From an uncultured Adlercreutzia sp. (GTDB taxonomy: Bacteria > Actinomycetota > Coriobacteriia > Coriobacteriales > Eggerthellaceae), in the NCBI GenBank assembly GCA_902478715.1, contig CABSMC010000072.1:1-12182 (forward strand): a stretch of DNA of 12,182 bases. The letters run 5' to 3'. This document shows, piece by piece, positions 1-6,510 of this stretch. Each line of letters begins with the position of its first letter. Position 1 is the first letter of the stretch. The notes under the pieces were generated by a model. The model saw nothing but the letters and a program-made list of their open reading frames with translations. It did no database searches and was not told the origin of the DNA. A program made the translations under genes and the position numbers.

Positions 1-129
1 CAAGTCGGCGGCCTTCTCGGCAGCGGCGTCCTTCAGGTCGCCCGCCTTATCGGCCAAATCGTGGGCGCCGTCCTGGAACGCCTCCTTGATGTCCTCGCCG
101 GCTTCCTTCATCTTATCGATGAAACTCAT
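1..129 (-). CDS. Small charged helical protein, N-terminal part (cut by window edge)
   Basis: An ATG at 127-129 opens a reading frame that runs without a stop to the window edge, giving 43 residues beginning MSFIDKMKEAGEDIKEAF. A good Shine-Dalgarno sequence (GGGAG) lies about 8 bases upstream, so the start is well supported. The peptide is rich in Ala, Lys, Asp and Glu with a repeating Lys-Ala-Gly/Asp-Leu pattern, has no cysteine and no membrane segment in the visible part, and would form an amphipathic helix. This resembles the small stress-type helical proteins (CsbD-like, YtxH-like or LEA-like) often found in Actinomycetota, but no family can be fixed from 43 residues. It lies downstream of the terminator at 297-332 and so is probably transcribed separately from the respiratory operon. 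Function unknown. Confidence 0.72.
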   Translation of the reverse strand, partial: MSFIDKMKEAGEDIKEAFQDGAHDLADKAGDLKDAAAEKAADL

Positions 130-296
130 GGTAAATCTCCCTTCATCGGGTCTTGCGCGTGCATCCACCATACCGTGCCGCAGCCGTCGCCGCCTCGCGA
201 TGAGCCCATCCGACGATGACCCCTTGACGACCCGTTAATCTGCGGTCATCTGCGCCAGACGCCCTATTCTCTCCCCCCCTTATTTGCAGATCGCTG
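130..296 (-). other. Intergenic region upstream of the small helical protein gene
   Basis: This stretch lies between the terminator of the respiratory operon and the gene ending at the left edge, and should hold that gene's promoter. I see no convincing -35/-10 pair. The only symmetric element noticed is a 7-bp inverted repeat, GATGACC at 215-221 and GGTCATC at 244-250, separated by 22 bases. It could be an operator half-site pair or chance. No RNA gene or further coding region is apparent. Confidence 0.3.
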
Positions 297-332
297 AAAA
301 AAGATGGCGTCCGCAAAGAACGGACGCCATCT
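297..332 (-). terminator. Intrinsic terminator of the molybdoenzyme operon
   Basis: A perfect 12-bp stem (AGATGGCGTCCG at 302-313 and CGGACGCCATCT at 321-332) with a 7-base loop is followed, on the minus strand, by a run of six T (complement of 297-302). It begins 33 bases after the TAA stop of the ferredoxin gene. Stem, loop and T-run together are textbook for a Rho-independent terminator acting on minus-strand transcription. It marks the end of the operon and separates it from the small gene at 1-129. Confidence 0.93.
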
Positions 333-365
333 GGGAGAGGTCAGTTAAGACGTGCTCCCTCTTGT

Positions 366-974
366 TTATGCATTTACCTTCTTCGGCAGATACCACACCG
401 ACGGGTTCGTGCCCTCCTCGGGCAATAGCTGGAAGCCCTCGGCTGCCTCGGCCTGGGAGCGAAGATCGTCAAGTTCTCCGAATACGCGAGCGCCAGCGGG
501 ACAAGCGGCAACACAAGCCTGAACGCGCCCGTCGCCCGCATCGATGCGATCAGCGCAGAACGTGCACTTGTCAACGGTGCCCTTGGGCATCGTGGGATAC
601 ATAACCTCCTCGTACTCGTTGAGCGTTTCACCAAAATACCCGTTCTCGTCCTCGCGGTAATAACGAGCTCCGTAGGGGCAAGCGCTCATGCACGACTTGC
701 AGCCGATGCACTCGTCCTTGTTGATCGCGACAATGCCGTCCTCGCGCTTGAACGAGGCCCCGGTTGGGCACACCTCAACACACGGAGCGTTCTCGCAATG
801 CATGCACAGCATGGGATAGGCCGTCATGCGAACGTCGGGATAGTTGCCGACGTACTCGATCTCCACATGGGCGCGCGTTACCTTGGGCGGTGTCCCATGG
901 GCCTCTTTGCACGCAACGGCGCAGGCATGGCAGCCAATGCACTTCTTAAGATCGATGAGCATTCCATACGTCAT
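366..974 (-). CDS. Four-cluster [4Fe-4S] ferredoxin subunit of a molybdopterin oxidoreductase (DmsB/NrfC/PsrB-like)
   Basis: This 202-residue protein is the electron-transfer subunit of a DMSO-reductase-type complex: it passes electrons between a membrane quinol-interacting subunit and the molybdenum subunit through a chain of four [4Fe-4S] clusters. All sixteen cysteines are visible in four groups: C12/C15/C18/C22, C57/C60/C65/C69, C89/C92/C95/C99 and C137/C140/C154/C158. The third group ends CPYGARYY and the fourth has the usual longer gap (CTFC then CVAACPAG). Length matches the family. It has no signal peptide, as expected for a subunit exported by piggy-backing on a Tat-signalled partner. 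The ATG has a strong Shine-Dalgarno sequence (GGGAGGG) that overlaps the TAG stop of the catalytic gene, only 13 bases upstream, so the two are co-transcribed and probably translationally coupled. The gene is intact although its partner is interrupted. Family certain; exact enzyme not assignable. Confidence 0.95.
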   Translation of the reverse strand: MTYGMLIDLKKCIGCHACAVACKEAHGTPPKVTRAHVEIEYVGNYPDVRMTAYPMLCMHCENAPCVEVCPTGASFKREDGIVAINKDECIGCKSCMSACPYGARYYREDENGYFGETLNEYEEVMYPTMPKGTVDKCTFCADRIDAGDGRVQACVAACPAGARVFGELDDLRSQAEAAEGFQLLPEEGTNPSVWYLPKKVNA

Positions 975-987
975 AGCTTATCCCTCC

Positions 988-2217
988 CTAGGAAATCTTC
1001 TCAACTTTGACGCGAACCGTCTGATCGAGCGCCGAGCAAATGTAGTCAAAACGCTTGGGATCATGGCCTGGCGCGAGGTGGGCGATAGGCGTTCCCTTGC
1101 CCTTGCTGCTCGGAATAAACTCCGAATGGGAGCCCCATGATCCGCAGATGACGGCCATGCATTCGGGATGGATCTTCTCCGAAGTCATGAGGATGCCCTC
1201 AACGAAGGAATCGTGCTGGCTGACGAGACGAATCTTATCGCCATCGGCAAGCCCCTTTTCCGAAGCCACGGCAGCGTTCATTTCCACAGCGTAAGCGTAA
1301 GGATTGGACTCGTTAACCTCGTCGATATAGGGATTGCCGAGGCCCCACGAGTCGACATTGATGGAATCGGTGTAGTAAATGGGGAACAAGGTGAAATCGG
1401 GATCGGTCACCTCCCATTCCGTGCACGGCTTCCAATCCGGGAACGGCTGATAGTCATCAGTTTCCCAATAGATACCGAGCTCCTCAACGGTCTTTTCAAT
1501 CTTCTCCTTCGCTTCAAACATGAAATCCCAGTACAACGGAACTTTACCGGGCGCATTGTTAGCCCAAATGTACACCTCATCAACGTCGCGCGGATGCGTG
1601 TAGACGCCATGCTCTTTAAACCACTCGAAGTCATGCTCCTCGTCGACGAGACTCTTGGTAACGGAATTCGCGAACGCCTCGAGGTCGAAGGGCTGATCCA
1701 TGGGAACAGAGTATTCATCCTTAACCCGGTACACCATGTTCATAAGCCCAACGTAATTCGCAGTCATGCCCTTGCGGTCGGCAAGATCGCCCATTATCTC
1801 GAAAATGGACTTCACGCCGTCCTTCGGCTCGACAACCGGCTGCATGATCGGATATGCCCACGGCACATCCAAGCCGCAGATCACCCGGTGGTTGAAGAAC
1901 ATGTGAGGCAAAGGATCGATTCGCTCGAGATAGTTCGCCTCAGGAAGGAACACATCATACAAGTAGGAGGATTCGTTGAGGAACAGGTCGACGCCCACGA
2001 TGAAATCGAGATTCTTCAGCATTTCGATCTGCTCGTCATGGTTGCCCCACCATTTGATGGGATTGCAGCCGTAAACAAGCGCGGCCTTGATAGGCTGAGT
2101 GCCGTACAAATCGGGATCGCACTGGGCCAGGTTGAAGAAATGCGCGTCCTCTCCGAGCGGCTGGAGGGCGAGCATACTCATATCGGTCGGCTTGTACTCC
2201 TCGATCGGCTTGCGCAC
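988..2217 (-). CDS. Molybdopterin oxidoreductase catalytic subunit, C-terminal half (after the in-frame TAG)
   Basis: This is the second part of the molybdenum subunit, in the same frame as the first part and separated from it by one TAG codon; the first possible restart is a GTG 9 bases after that stop. From the GTG it gives 409 residues. It carries the middle and end of a DMSO-reductase-family fold: the segment around ALVYGCNPIKWWGN (46-59) and DFIVGVDLFLNE (71-82) followed by FLPEANYLER match the pterin-binding core, and residues about 275-405, including MNAAVASEKGLADGDKIRL, match the C-terminal molybdopterin-dinucleotide-binding domain. It has no signal peptide. The restart GTG has no clear Shine-Dalgarno sequence. 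ATG codons at 2179-2181 and 2173-2175 are alternatives, with GAGGAG about 15 bases upstream of the first, which is too far to be good. If made at all it could arise by termination-reinitiation. Otherwise this is the dead end of a pseudogene. Confidence 0.8.
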   Translation of the reverse strand: MRKPIEEYKPTDMSMLALQPLGEDAHFFNLAQCDPDLYGTQPIKAALVYGCNPIKWWGNHDEQIEMLKNLDFIVGVDLFLNESSYLYDVFLPEANYLERIDPLPHMFFNHRVICGLDVPWAYPIMQPVVEPKDGVKSIFEIMGDLADRKGMTANYVGLMNMVYRVKDEYSVPMDQPFDLEAFANSVTKSLVDEEHDFEWFKEHGVYTHPRDVDEVYIWANNAPGKVPLYWDFMFEAKEKIEKTVEELGIYWETDDYQPFPDWKPCTEWEVTDPDFTLFPIYYTDSINVDSWGLGNPYIDEVNESNPYAYAVEMNAAVASEKGLADGDKIRLVSQHDSFVEGILMTSEKIHPECMAVICGSWGSHSEFIPSSKGKGTPIAHLAPGHDPKRFDYICSALDQTVRVKVEKIS

Positions 2218-2226
2218 GCGCTCGTA

Positions 2227-2229
2227 CTA
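2227..2229 (-). other. In-frame amber (TAG) codon interrupting the molybdoenzyme gene
   Basis: Minus-strand codons read GGC TCG TAG TAC GAG CGC GTG, i.e. Pro-Gly-Ser-stop-Tyr-Glu-Arg-Val. The frame is otherwise open from the ATG at 3729 to the TAG at 988-990 (913 codons counting this one as codon 501). There is no frameshift on either side, so one base change (for example TGG Trp or CAG Gln to TAG) explains the break. TAG is also the terminal stop of this gene, ftsE, ftsX, the S41 gene, the NrfD-like gene and the GntR gene, so the organism uses TAG as an ordinary stop. Confidence 0.95.
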
Positions 2230-3729
2230 CGAGCCGGGATAGGCCATGAGCAGCGAAACGTCGTTCATGAAGCCGTCTTCCTCCCAAATTGAGGGACGGA
2301 ATTGAACAACGTTCTCAGGGTCATCGGTAATGCCGTTGCAGGCGGGATCGAATCCGATAAGGCCTCCCACCGAGTTCGCGGCACCCACGATAACATTCAG
2401 CATGATGACAGACCAGCAGGCATGGTAAGCATGCTTGTGCCGCGTCAGACCGGAGAACAGATCGACGCAAACAGGGCGGTAAGGCATCGTCACCCCGCCG
2501 ACCTCGATGGTCTCGCCGATATGGGCAGCCTCGCCAAACTCTTTGGCGATCCGACGAATAGTAGCGGCGGGAACCGTAGTGATCTCTTCTTGATATTCAG
2601 GTGTATAGCGCGAAATATGGGCCTTGTAAAGGGTAAACGCCGTTTTGCAAGCAGTGCCATCAACCTCAAACGTGCCTTCCAGCACTGGCTGCACGCACTC
2701 GTCGTAGGGCTTGGCGGTGTTGTCGGACGCATCCATGTAGAGCGCCTTGTTCGACTCGGGATGACGCAAGATGCGCTGCGTCTCATCGCTGACGAGAGCC
2801 GGGCCGTTCGTACGGTTCGTTAGATACTCGGCATCGAAGATACCCAGCTCGTTCACGAGGACGTTCGCCATTGCCAGCGCAGCAGCGGCGTCGGTGCTGG
2901 GACGTATCGGCACCCAAAGGTCAGCGGCTTCGGCGCCCGCCGACATATGAGGATCGAAGTTGACGAGACGCATCCCCTCCGCGCGACGCTTGGAGAAAAG
3001 CTCGGCCGTCATATTGAAGCCGTGACGCGTGGCAACGCCAGCATTGGTGCCGAACTGAATGAGGTAGTTGCAATACTCGTAATCGGGCTTCGCGTTGCCC
3101 GCCCCCGTATAGATGTAGCTTACCTGGTGAACACCGGTGCCGCACAAATCGGCAATGGCATTAGCCGGCTCATAGGCGCCGTAGAGCGCACCGAGCGCCA
3201 TGCCCTTGACCAAGCTGCCCGTTTGGCTAGCGACCATGGACATGCTCCCAAGAGCTCCGGGATATTCCGCAACTGCCTTCGAGAACGCCTCATCGACAAG
3301 ATCGTACGCTTCGTCCCAGCTGATCTCGACCCAGCCCGGATCGATGTCGATCCCCTTTTCGGGATTCGTGCGCTTCATGGGTTTGGTGATACGGTTCGGA
3401 TCGTACTGCTGCATGATGCCTGCGGCACCTTTTCCACAAATGTGGCCATAGCCGACAGGGCTATCCGGATTGCCCGTCAACTCCACGATCACGCCATCGA
3501 TAACATGCGCCTTGATCGAGCAGTTGTTGAAGCACATGTTGCAAGTGGTGGGAATCCATTCGCCCGCGTTCGGATCGTAAGCCGTCTTCTCCGGCGAAGT
3601 GCTCGCCAGATCAGTCCCCTCCTTCTCTGCCGTGCCCGACGCACATCCCGCCAGTCCCGCAGTGAGAGCCGCAGCGCCGGCTCCTGCCACGAACCCTCGG
3701 CGACTGACGTTCAAGCCGTTCTCGCTCAT
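2227..3729 (-). CDS. Molybdopterin oxidoreductase catalytic subunit, N-terminal half (ends at in-frame TAG)
   Basis: This 500-residue piece begins the catalytic subunit of a DMSO-reductase-family molybdenum enzyme. The first 30 residues form a Tat signal (twin arginine R10-R11 in SRRGFVAG, then an Ala/Gly-rich hydrophobic stretch) ending in LAGC with Cys29, a possible lipobox, so the mature protein may be a lipid-anchored extracytoplasmic enzyme. An N-terminal [4Fe-4S] site follows: C63, C66, C70 and C98. The molybdopterin domain then runs to the break. Cys196, in DLCGTGVHQ, is the best candidate for the protein ligand to Mo. The ATG has a good GGGAGG Shine-Dalgarno sequence 6 bases upstream. 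Whole length without the stop, about 913 residues, is normal for the family; 500 is not, since the dinucleotide-binding domain is lost. The substrate is unknown: polysulfide/thiosulfate-, arsenate- and catechol-dehydroxylase-type enzymes all belong to this superfamily. Either a pseudogene or half of a two-piece enzyme. Confidence 0.85.
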   Translation of the reverse strand: MSENGLNVSRRGFVAGAGAAALTAGLAGCASGTAEKEGTDLASTSPEKTAYDPNAGEWIPTTCNMCFNNCSIKAHVIDGVIVELTGNPDSPVGYGHICGKGAAGIMQQYDPNRITKPMKRTNPEKGIDIDPGWVEISWDEAYDLVDEAFSKAVAEYPGALGSMSMVASQTGSLVKGMALGALYGAYEPANAIADLCGTGVHQVSYIYTGAGNAKPDYEYCNYLIQFGTNAGVATRHGFNMTAELFSKRRAEGMRLVNFDPHMSAGAEAADLWVPIRPSTDAAAALAMANVLVNELGIFDAEYLTNRTNGPALVSDETQRILRHPESNKALYMDASDNTAKPYDECVQPVLEGTFEVDGTACKTAFTLYKAHISRYTPEYQEEITTVPAATIRRIAKEFGEAAHIGETIEVGGVTMPYRPVCVDLFSGLTRHKHAYHACWSVIMLNVIVGAANSVGGLIGFDPACNGITDDPENVVQFRPSIWEEDGFMNDVSLLMAYPGS

Positions 3730-3755
3730 GGTGTACCTCCCTCAAAATATAAGGG

Positions 3756-3836
3756 ATTCCCCTGCCCTCTGCAGAGGACATTCCCCTGGCACCCTCAAAT
3801 GCCTATTGTCAGGGTACACTACTCAACTATGACAAT
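3756..3836 (-). promoter_or_regulatory. Candidate control region of the molybdoenzyme operon
   Basis: The 289-base gap upstream of the catalytic gene holds several ordered elements: an inverted repeat ATTGTCA-N18-TGACAAT (3805-3836); a perfect 12-bp palindrome CCTCTGCAGAGG (3766-3777); and a 9-bp direct repeat ATTCCCCTG at 3756-3764 and 3780-3788, flanking the palindrome with starts 24 bp apart. No -35/-10 pair stands out, so the start of transcription is not fixed. The symmetry suggests regulator binding, as expected for a substrate-induced respiratory operon. No regulator gene adjoins the operon except the distant GntR gene. The elements are seen; their role is inferred. Confidence 0.4.
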
Positions 3837-4018
3837 CAATAACTTAGACTATCCTATTTAGGAAATAATGCATTTCTTTTCGAGACGACGCGCCTTCTCA
3901 CGGTTGAATGCGGGAAACTGCGGTGTTTGCACACGCCGTAAATCAAACATCGCACAGGACGCATCCAGTCCGTAACTCTGACACCGACGAAATTAGATCG
4001 GAACTGAATAACCGTGAG

Positions 4019-4951
4019 TTATTTCAAGAAACCATCGATGTTGTTGAAAGCCTCGCCGAAGGCACTTGGGGCGATAACAAGGCCGCCCTTTTCTTTCACC
4101 GACTCGTAAATGAGGTTCATCGTACGCAACTGAAGCGCCTTGTCATTGCGCTCGTAAACAGCTGCGGCCTCCACGAACATCTCAGAGATGTCCTTTTCCA
4201 CCTCGGCGAGAAGCAAACGCGAGTTACGCTCTCGCTCAGCCTGGGCCTCTTTGGACAAGGCGTCCTGCAATTCTGACGGAACAGCGATATCGCGAATCTC
4301 CACCGAAACAACCGTGATGCCCCACGCACGCGTCTTCTCCTCGAGAATCTCTTTCACTTCGTTGTCCAATTGCTCGCGGCGCGTCGCCACCTCGGCGAGA
4401 TTGATGCGACCCACCGCATCGCGCAGGGCGGTTTGAGCAGCCCACCATACCGCTGATGAATAATCTTCCACCTCCACGCAGGCGTCTTTGGGATCCCAAA
4501 CCATCCAGAACAGCACCGCATCGATGCCCAGCGGCACAAGGTCGGCCGTCACAGCCTCCTCGGCCGAAAACGGTGTGGTGATAATGCGCTGATCAACTCG
4601 CGCAGCCACTGATTCGACAATAGGAACAACCACATATAATCCTGGTCCATCGATGCGATTGAACTTCCCTAGGCGCAGAACCACGACACGCTCCCACTGC
4701 GGAGCGATGCGAACGGTACTCGAGGCCACCAGACCCACTGCTACGCCGCCCAAAAGGGCCACGGGCAGCGATGCGTTCCACACAAGGAACGCGAACAGAC
4801 CGCCGGAAGTCAAGAAGAGCGCTATAGCGAACAGGTAAACGCTGTTACGCGACGTCTTTTTCGCCGTCGGCGCCGCCATAGACCCCGTCAATGCCTTAAC
4901 GCGCGCAGGAACCTGCTCGGCCTCTCGCGCCTGCTTCGCCTTACTTCTCAC
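4019..4951 (-). CDS. SPFH/band-7 (slipin/stomatin-like) membrane protein
   Basis: A 310-residue member of the SPFH superfamily, proteins that oligomerise on the membrane and organise membrane domains or act as scaffolds for proteases and channels. After a basic 36-residue N-terminus there are two adjacent hydrophobic segments (about 37-58 and 62-78), probably a hairpin, then the SPFH domain (about 80-225) with the typical ERVVVLRLGKF and GPGLYVVVPIVE motifs and the slipin-type WAAQTALRDAVGRINLAEV region. A charged Ala/Glu-rich helix follows (about 225-265), and the end LVIAPSAFGEA resembles other slipins. The start is a GTG with a strong GGGGGAG Shine-Dalgarno sequence. It lies 22 bases downstream of the GntR gene, so the two are almost certainly one operon and the regulator probably controls it. 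Slipins often pair with an NfeD protein; none is encoded here. No clear terminator follows. Family secure; cellular role unknown. Confidence 0.9.
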   Translation of the reverse strand: MRSKAKQAREAEQVPARVKALTGSMAAPTAKKTSRNSVYLFAIALFLTSGGLFAFLVWNASLPVALLGGVAVGLVASSTVRIAPQWERVVVLRLGKFNRIDGPGLYVVVPIVESVAARVDQRIITTPFSAEEAVTADLVPLGIDAVLFWMVWDPKDACVEVEDYSSAVWWAAQTALRDAVGRINLAEVATRREQLDNEVKEILEEKTRAWGITVVSVEIRDIAVPSELQDALSKEAQAERERNSRLLLAEVEKDISEMFVEAAAVYERNDKALQLRTMNLIYESVKEKGGLVIAPSAFGEAFNNIDGFLK

Positions 4952-4973
4952 CCTTCTCCCCCTTGAACTGGTG

Positions 4974-5414
4974 CTAGGCTACTCCACCGAGCAGAATGAG
5001 CTGCTCGGACACAAGATCATGGATATCCTCCGCCGACATCCCTGCCGTGAGCGCCTGCTGGACAAAATCAACGGCGAGCGCTTCCACGTCGCCATCAACA
5101 ACCGAAAGATGAGCGTTCTTGAGGTCGGAGACGTATGTTCCGCGGCCACGTTGGGTGTAGATGTAGCCATCGCGCTCAAGATCCTGGTACACCTTGTTCA
5201 CAGTATTGTAATTGACTCCCAGCTGCACCGATAGCTCTCGAACCGATGGCAGTCTCTCACCTCGCTCGAACTTGCCTGACGATATCAAGTACACCAACCG
5301 CTTGCGAATTTGAATCCAGATAGGGACGACGCTCTTCTCGTTAATGCGAAAGTCGCTAATAGGATCGGCTTCCGCCTGTGCTGATATATTCGATGCTGTC
5401 TCCGCCATGCTCAT
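4974..5414 (-). CDS. GntR-family transcriptional regulator, YtrA-like subfamily
   Basis: A 146-residue DNA-binding regulator. Residues about 30-98 form the GntR winged helix-turn-helix: PIWIQIRKRLVYLISSGKF, then RLPSVRELSVQLGVNYNTV (recognition helix region), and the wing YIYTQRGRGTYVSD. Only about 45 residues follow, a short helical tail rather than the large ligand-binding domain of FadR or HutC types; this short form with the VNYNTVNKVYQDLE signature is the YtrA subfamily, which acts as homodimeric repressors. The first ATG is chosen over the one two codons later because AAGGA lies 7 bases upstream of it. It heads a two-gene unit with the SPFH gene and has a palindrome directly upstream, so autorepression is likely. 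YtrA regulators usually govern ABC transporters; pairing with an SPFH protein is less usual. The effector cannot be predicted. Confidence 0.92.
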   Translation of the reverse strand: MSMAETASNISAQAEADPISDFRINEKSVVPIWIQIRKRLVYLISSGKFERGERLPSVRELSVQLGVNYNTVNKVYQDLERDGYIYTQRGRGTYVSDLKNAHLSVVDGDVEALAVDFVQQALTAGMSAEDIHDLVSEQLILLGGVA

Positions 5415-5432
5415 GGTATCGTCCTTCTCTAA

Positions 5433-5475
5433 GTGATAGCGTCATAGTATCACAGAGGACGACGACAGCAAAGCA
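5433..5475 (-). promoter_or_regulatory. Candidate promoter and GntR operator
   Basis: The palindrome GTGATA-N9-TATCAC (5433-5453) ends 19 bases before the GntR start codon. On the minus strand a TTGCTG followed after 16 bases by TACTAT could be a weak -35/-10 pair, with the TACTAT inside the palindrome. A repressor bound there would block polymerase, which fits the YtrA-type regulator encoded just downstream. The palindrome is seen; the promoter assignment is tentative. Confidence 0.45.
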
Positions 5476-5513
5476 CCCTCTCGGCCTCTATGGCGCCGAA
5501 GGAGAAAGCCCCG

Positions 5514-6464
5514 CTAGTTCCAAAAGCCCAGTGCGCTCATGAACGCAAGATTGAATCTTTCGGTAGCCATGAGCAGCGCCATTCGAAGGCACAAACCTCC
5601 CACCAACGCACAAGCACTCCCTAGCACCACAGCCACCGGCGCGGGCAGACGGCGACATACAGCATCAACGGAGAAAGGCGCAACAAGCCCCATCATCACT
5701 ACCCCAGCCCAAAACAGCGGTGCTATGTTCCCGCTCATCAGCGACTGAGCCGAGGTGCCCGCTGGCCCATCCGAGGCAAAGCAGCTGGCAAGAAAACCCG
5801 CTAAAACAAGCGCTTCGACGACGACGAAGACCATATCGAGCGGCAGCAGCGCATTGGTAGCCAGCTGCATGCCAGGCGAAGCCAAGCGGAAAAACGCCGT
5901 CACCATAAGCGCCGCGAGCCCGCACGCCAACGCTGAAGCCACGAAAAGCACGGGAACCCATCCTGTGTGAAGAAAGGGGAGCGAAGGATACATGGCGAGA
6001 AAGATGCCAGAATACACTACCACGAACAATGCCATTCCCATGGCCACCAAACTGCAGGCAAACTCGCACACACGCAGAACAACCTTCCCTGGAGCAAGCT
6101 CGTATTCATAGCCACCCCCTTCGCCGTCAGCAAGTGACCCCAAGACCAATGCGAGCGTCGCCATCACGCAAAATACCAGAATAGCCCACGCACCCATGGA
6201 AAGAAGACTGGAGGTCGAAGCAAGAAAGAGGCGAAACACCCGATCGGGCACACCCAAGTCGAGAAAAAGAAAAAGCGCGCTCACCGCCACAAGCACCGGA
6301 CCGAGGACCAAACCGGCATCGGTAACAGCGCTCACACGCGCAAACCATCCTCCCGCTGCACGAGGACGAAAGCGCAGAACCATATCGACGACGGCACCGA
6401 TGAGAAACGCACCGGCCCCCGTGCCGGCGAGGAACAGATACAGCGCGATGTAAATGCTTACCAT
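5514..6464 (-). CDS. NrfD/PsrC-like integral membrane subunit (quinol-interacting), orphan
   Basis: A 316-residue, very hydrophobic protein with about eight membrane segments (about 5-29, 49-69, 89-111, 135-157, 169-193, 208-228, 246-265, 277-297). The pattern FLAGTGAGAFL in helix 1, the LDLGVPDRVFRLF loop after helix 2, SMGAW at helix 3 and a final GGLCLRMALL are characteristic of the NrfD/PsrC family, which exchanges electrons with membrane quinones and passes them to a four-cluster ferredoxin subunit. No such ferredoxin adjoins it: RNase R is upstream (46-base gap) and GntR downstream. The nearest partner is the ferredoxin-molybdoenzyme pair at 366-3729, which itself lacks a membrane subunit, so it may serve that complex. 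The ATG start has a purine-rich GGAAGGG upstream, slightly far. Base composition is less GC-rich than RNase R. Family fairly sure, partner unknown. Confidence 0.85.
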   Translation of the reverse strand: MVSIYIALYLFLAGTGAGAFLIGAVVDMVLRFRPRAAGGWFARVSAVTDAGLVLGPVLVAVSALFLFLDLGVPDRVFRLFLASTSSLLSMGAWAILVFCVMATLALVLGSLADGEGGGYEYELAPGKVVLRVCEFACSLVAMGMALFVVVYSGIFLAMYPSLPFLHTGWVPVLFVASALACGLAALMVTAFFRLASPGMQLATNALLPLDMVFVVVEALVLAGFLASCFASDGPAGTSAQSLMSGNIAPLFWAGVVMMGLVAPFSVDAVCRRLPAPVAVVLGSACALVGGLCLRMALLMATERFNLAFMSALGFWN

Positions 6465-6510
6465 ACTCGATTTCCCTTCCCCCTCGCAGCTCCCTCAACA
6501 ACCCCATCCC

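Noticed and set aside
2227..2229. Pyrrolysine or other general recoding of TAG
   Set aside because: TAG is the terminal stop of ftsE, ftsX, the S41 gene, the NrfD-like gene, the GntR gene and this same gene, and no pyl gene is in the window. Local readthrough is not excluded, but genome-wide recoding is improbable.
1168..2292. A 374-codon plus-strand frame opposite the molybdoenzyme gene
   Set aside because: Antisense shadow of a gene with clear family motifs; no ribosome site or domain of its own, and it overlaps the amber codon only by chance.
2947..3861. A 304-codon plus-strand frame opposite the N-terminal half of the molybdoenzyme
   Set aside because: Arg-rich translation without domains and antisense to a Tat signal and Fe-S motif that are clearly real.
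3908..4018. Intrinsic terminator after the SPFH gene
   Set aside because: The best hairpin (around 3920-3945) has a bulged stem and no T-run on the minus strand, so it was not called.
5454..5513. Possible terminator between the NrfD-like and GntR genes
   Set aside because: Only a 5-bp core stem (TCGGC/GCCGA) with mismatches and no proper T-run is visible.
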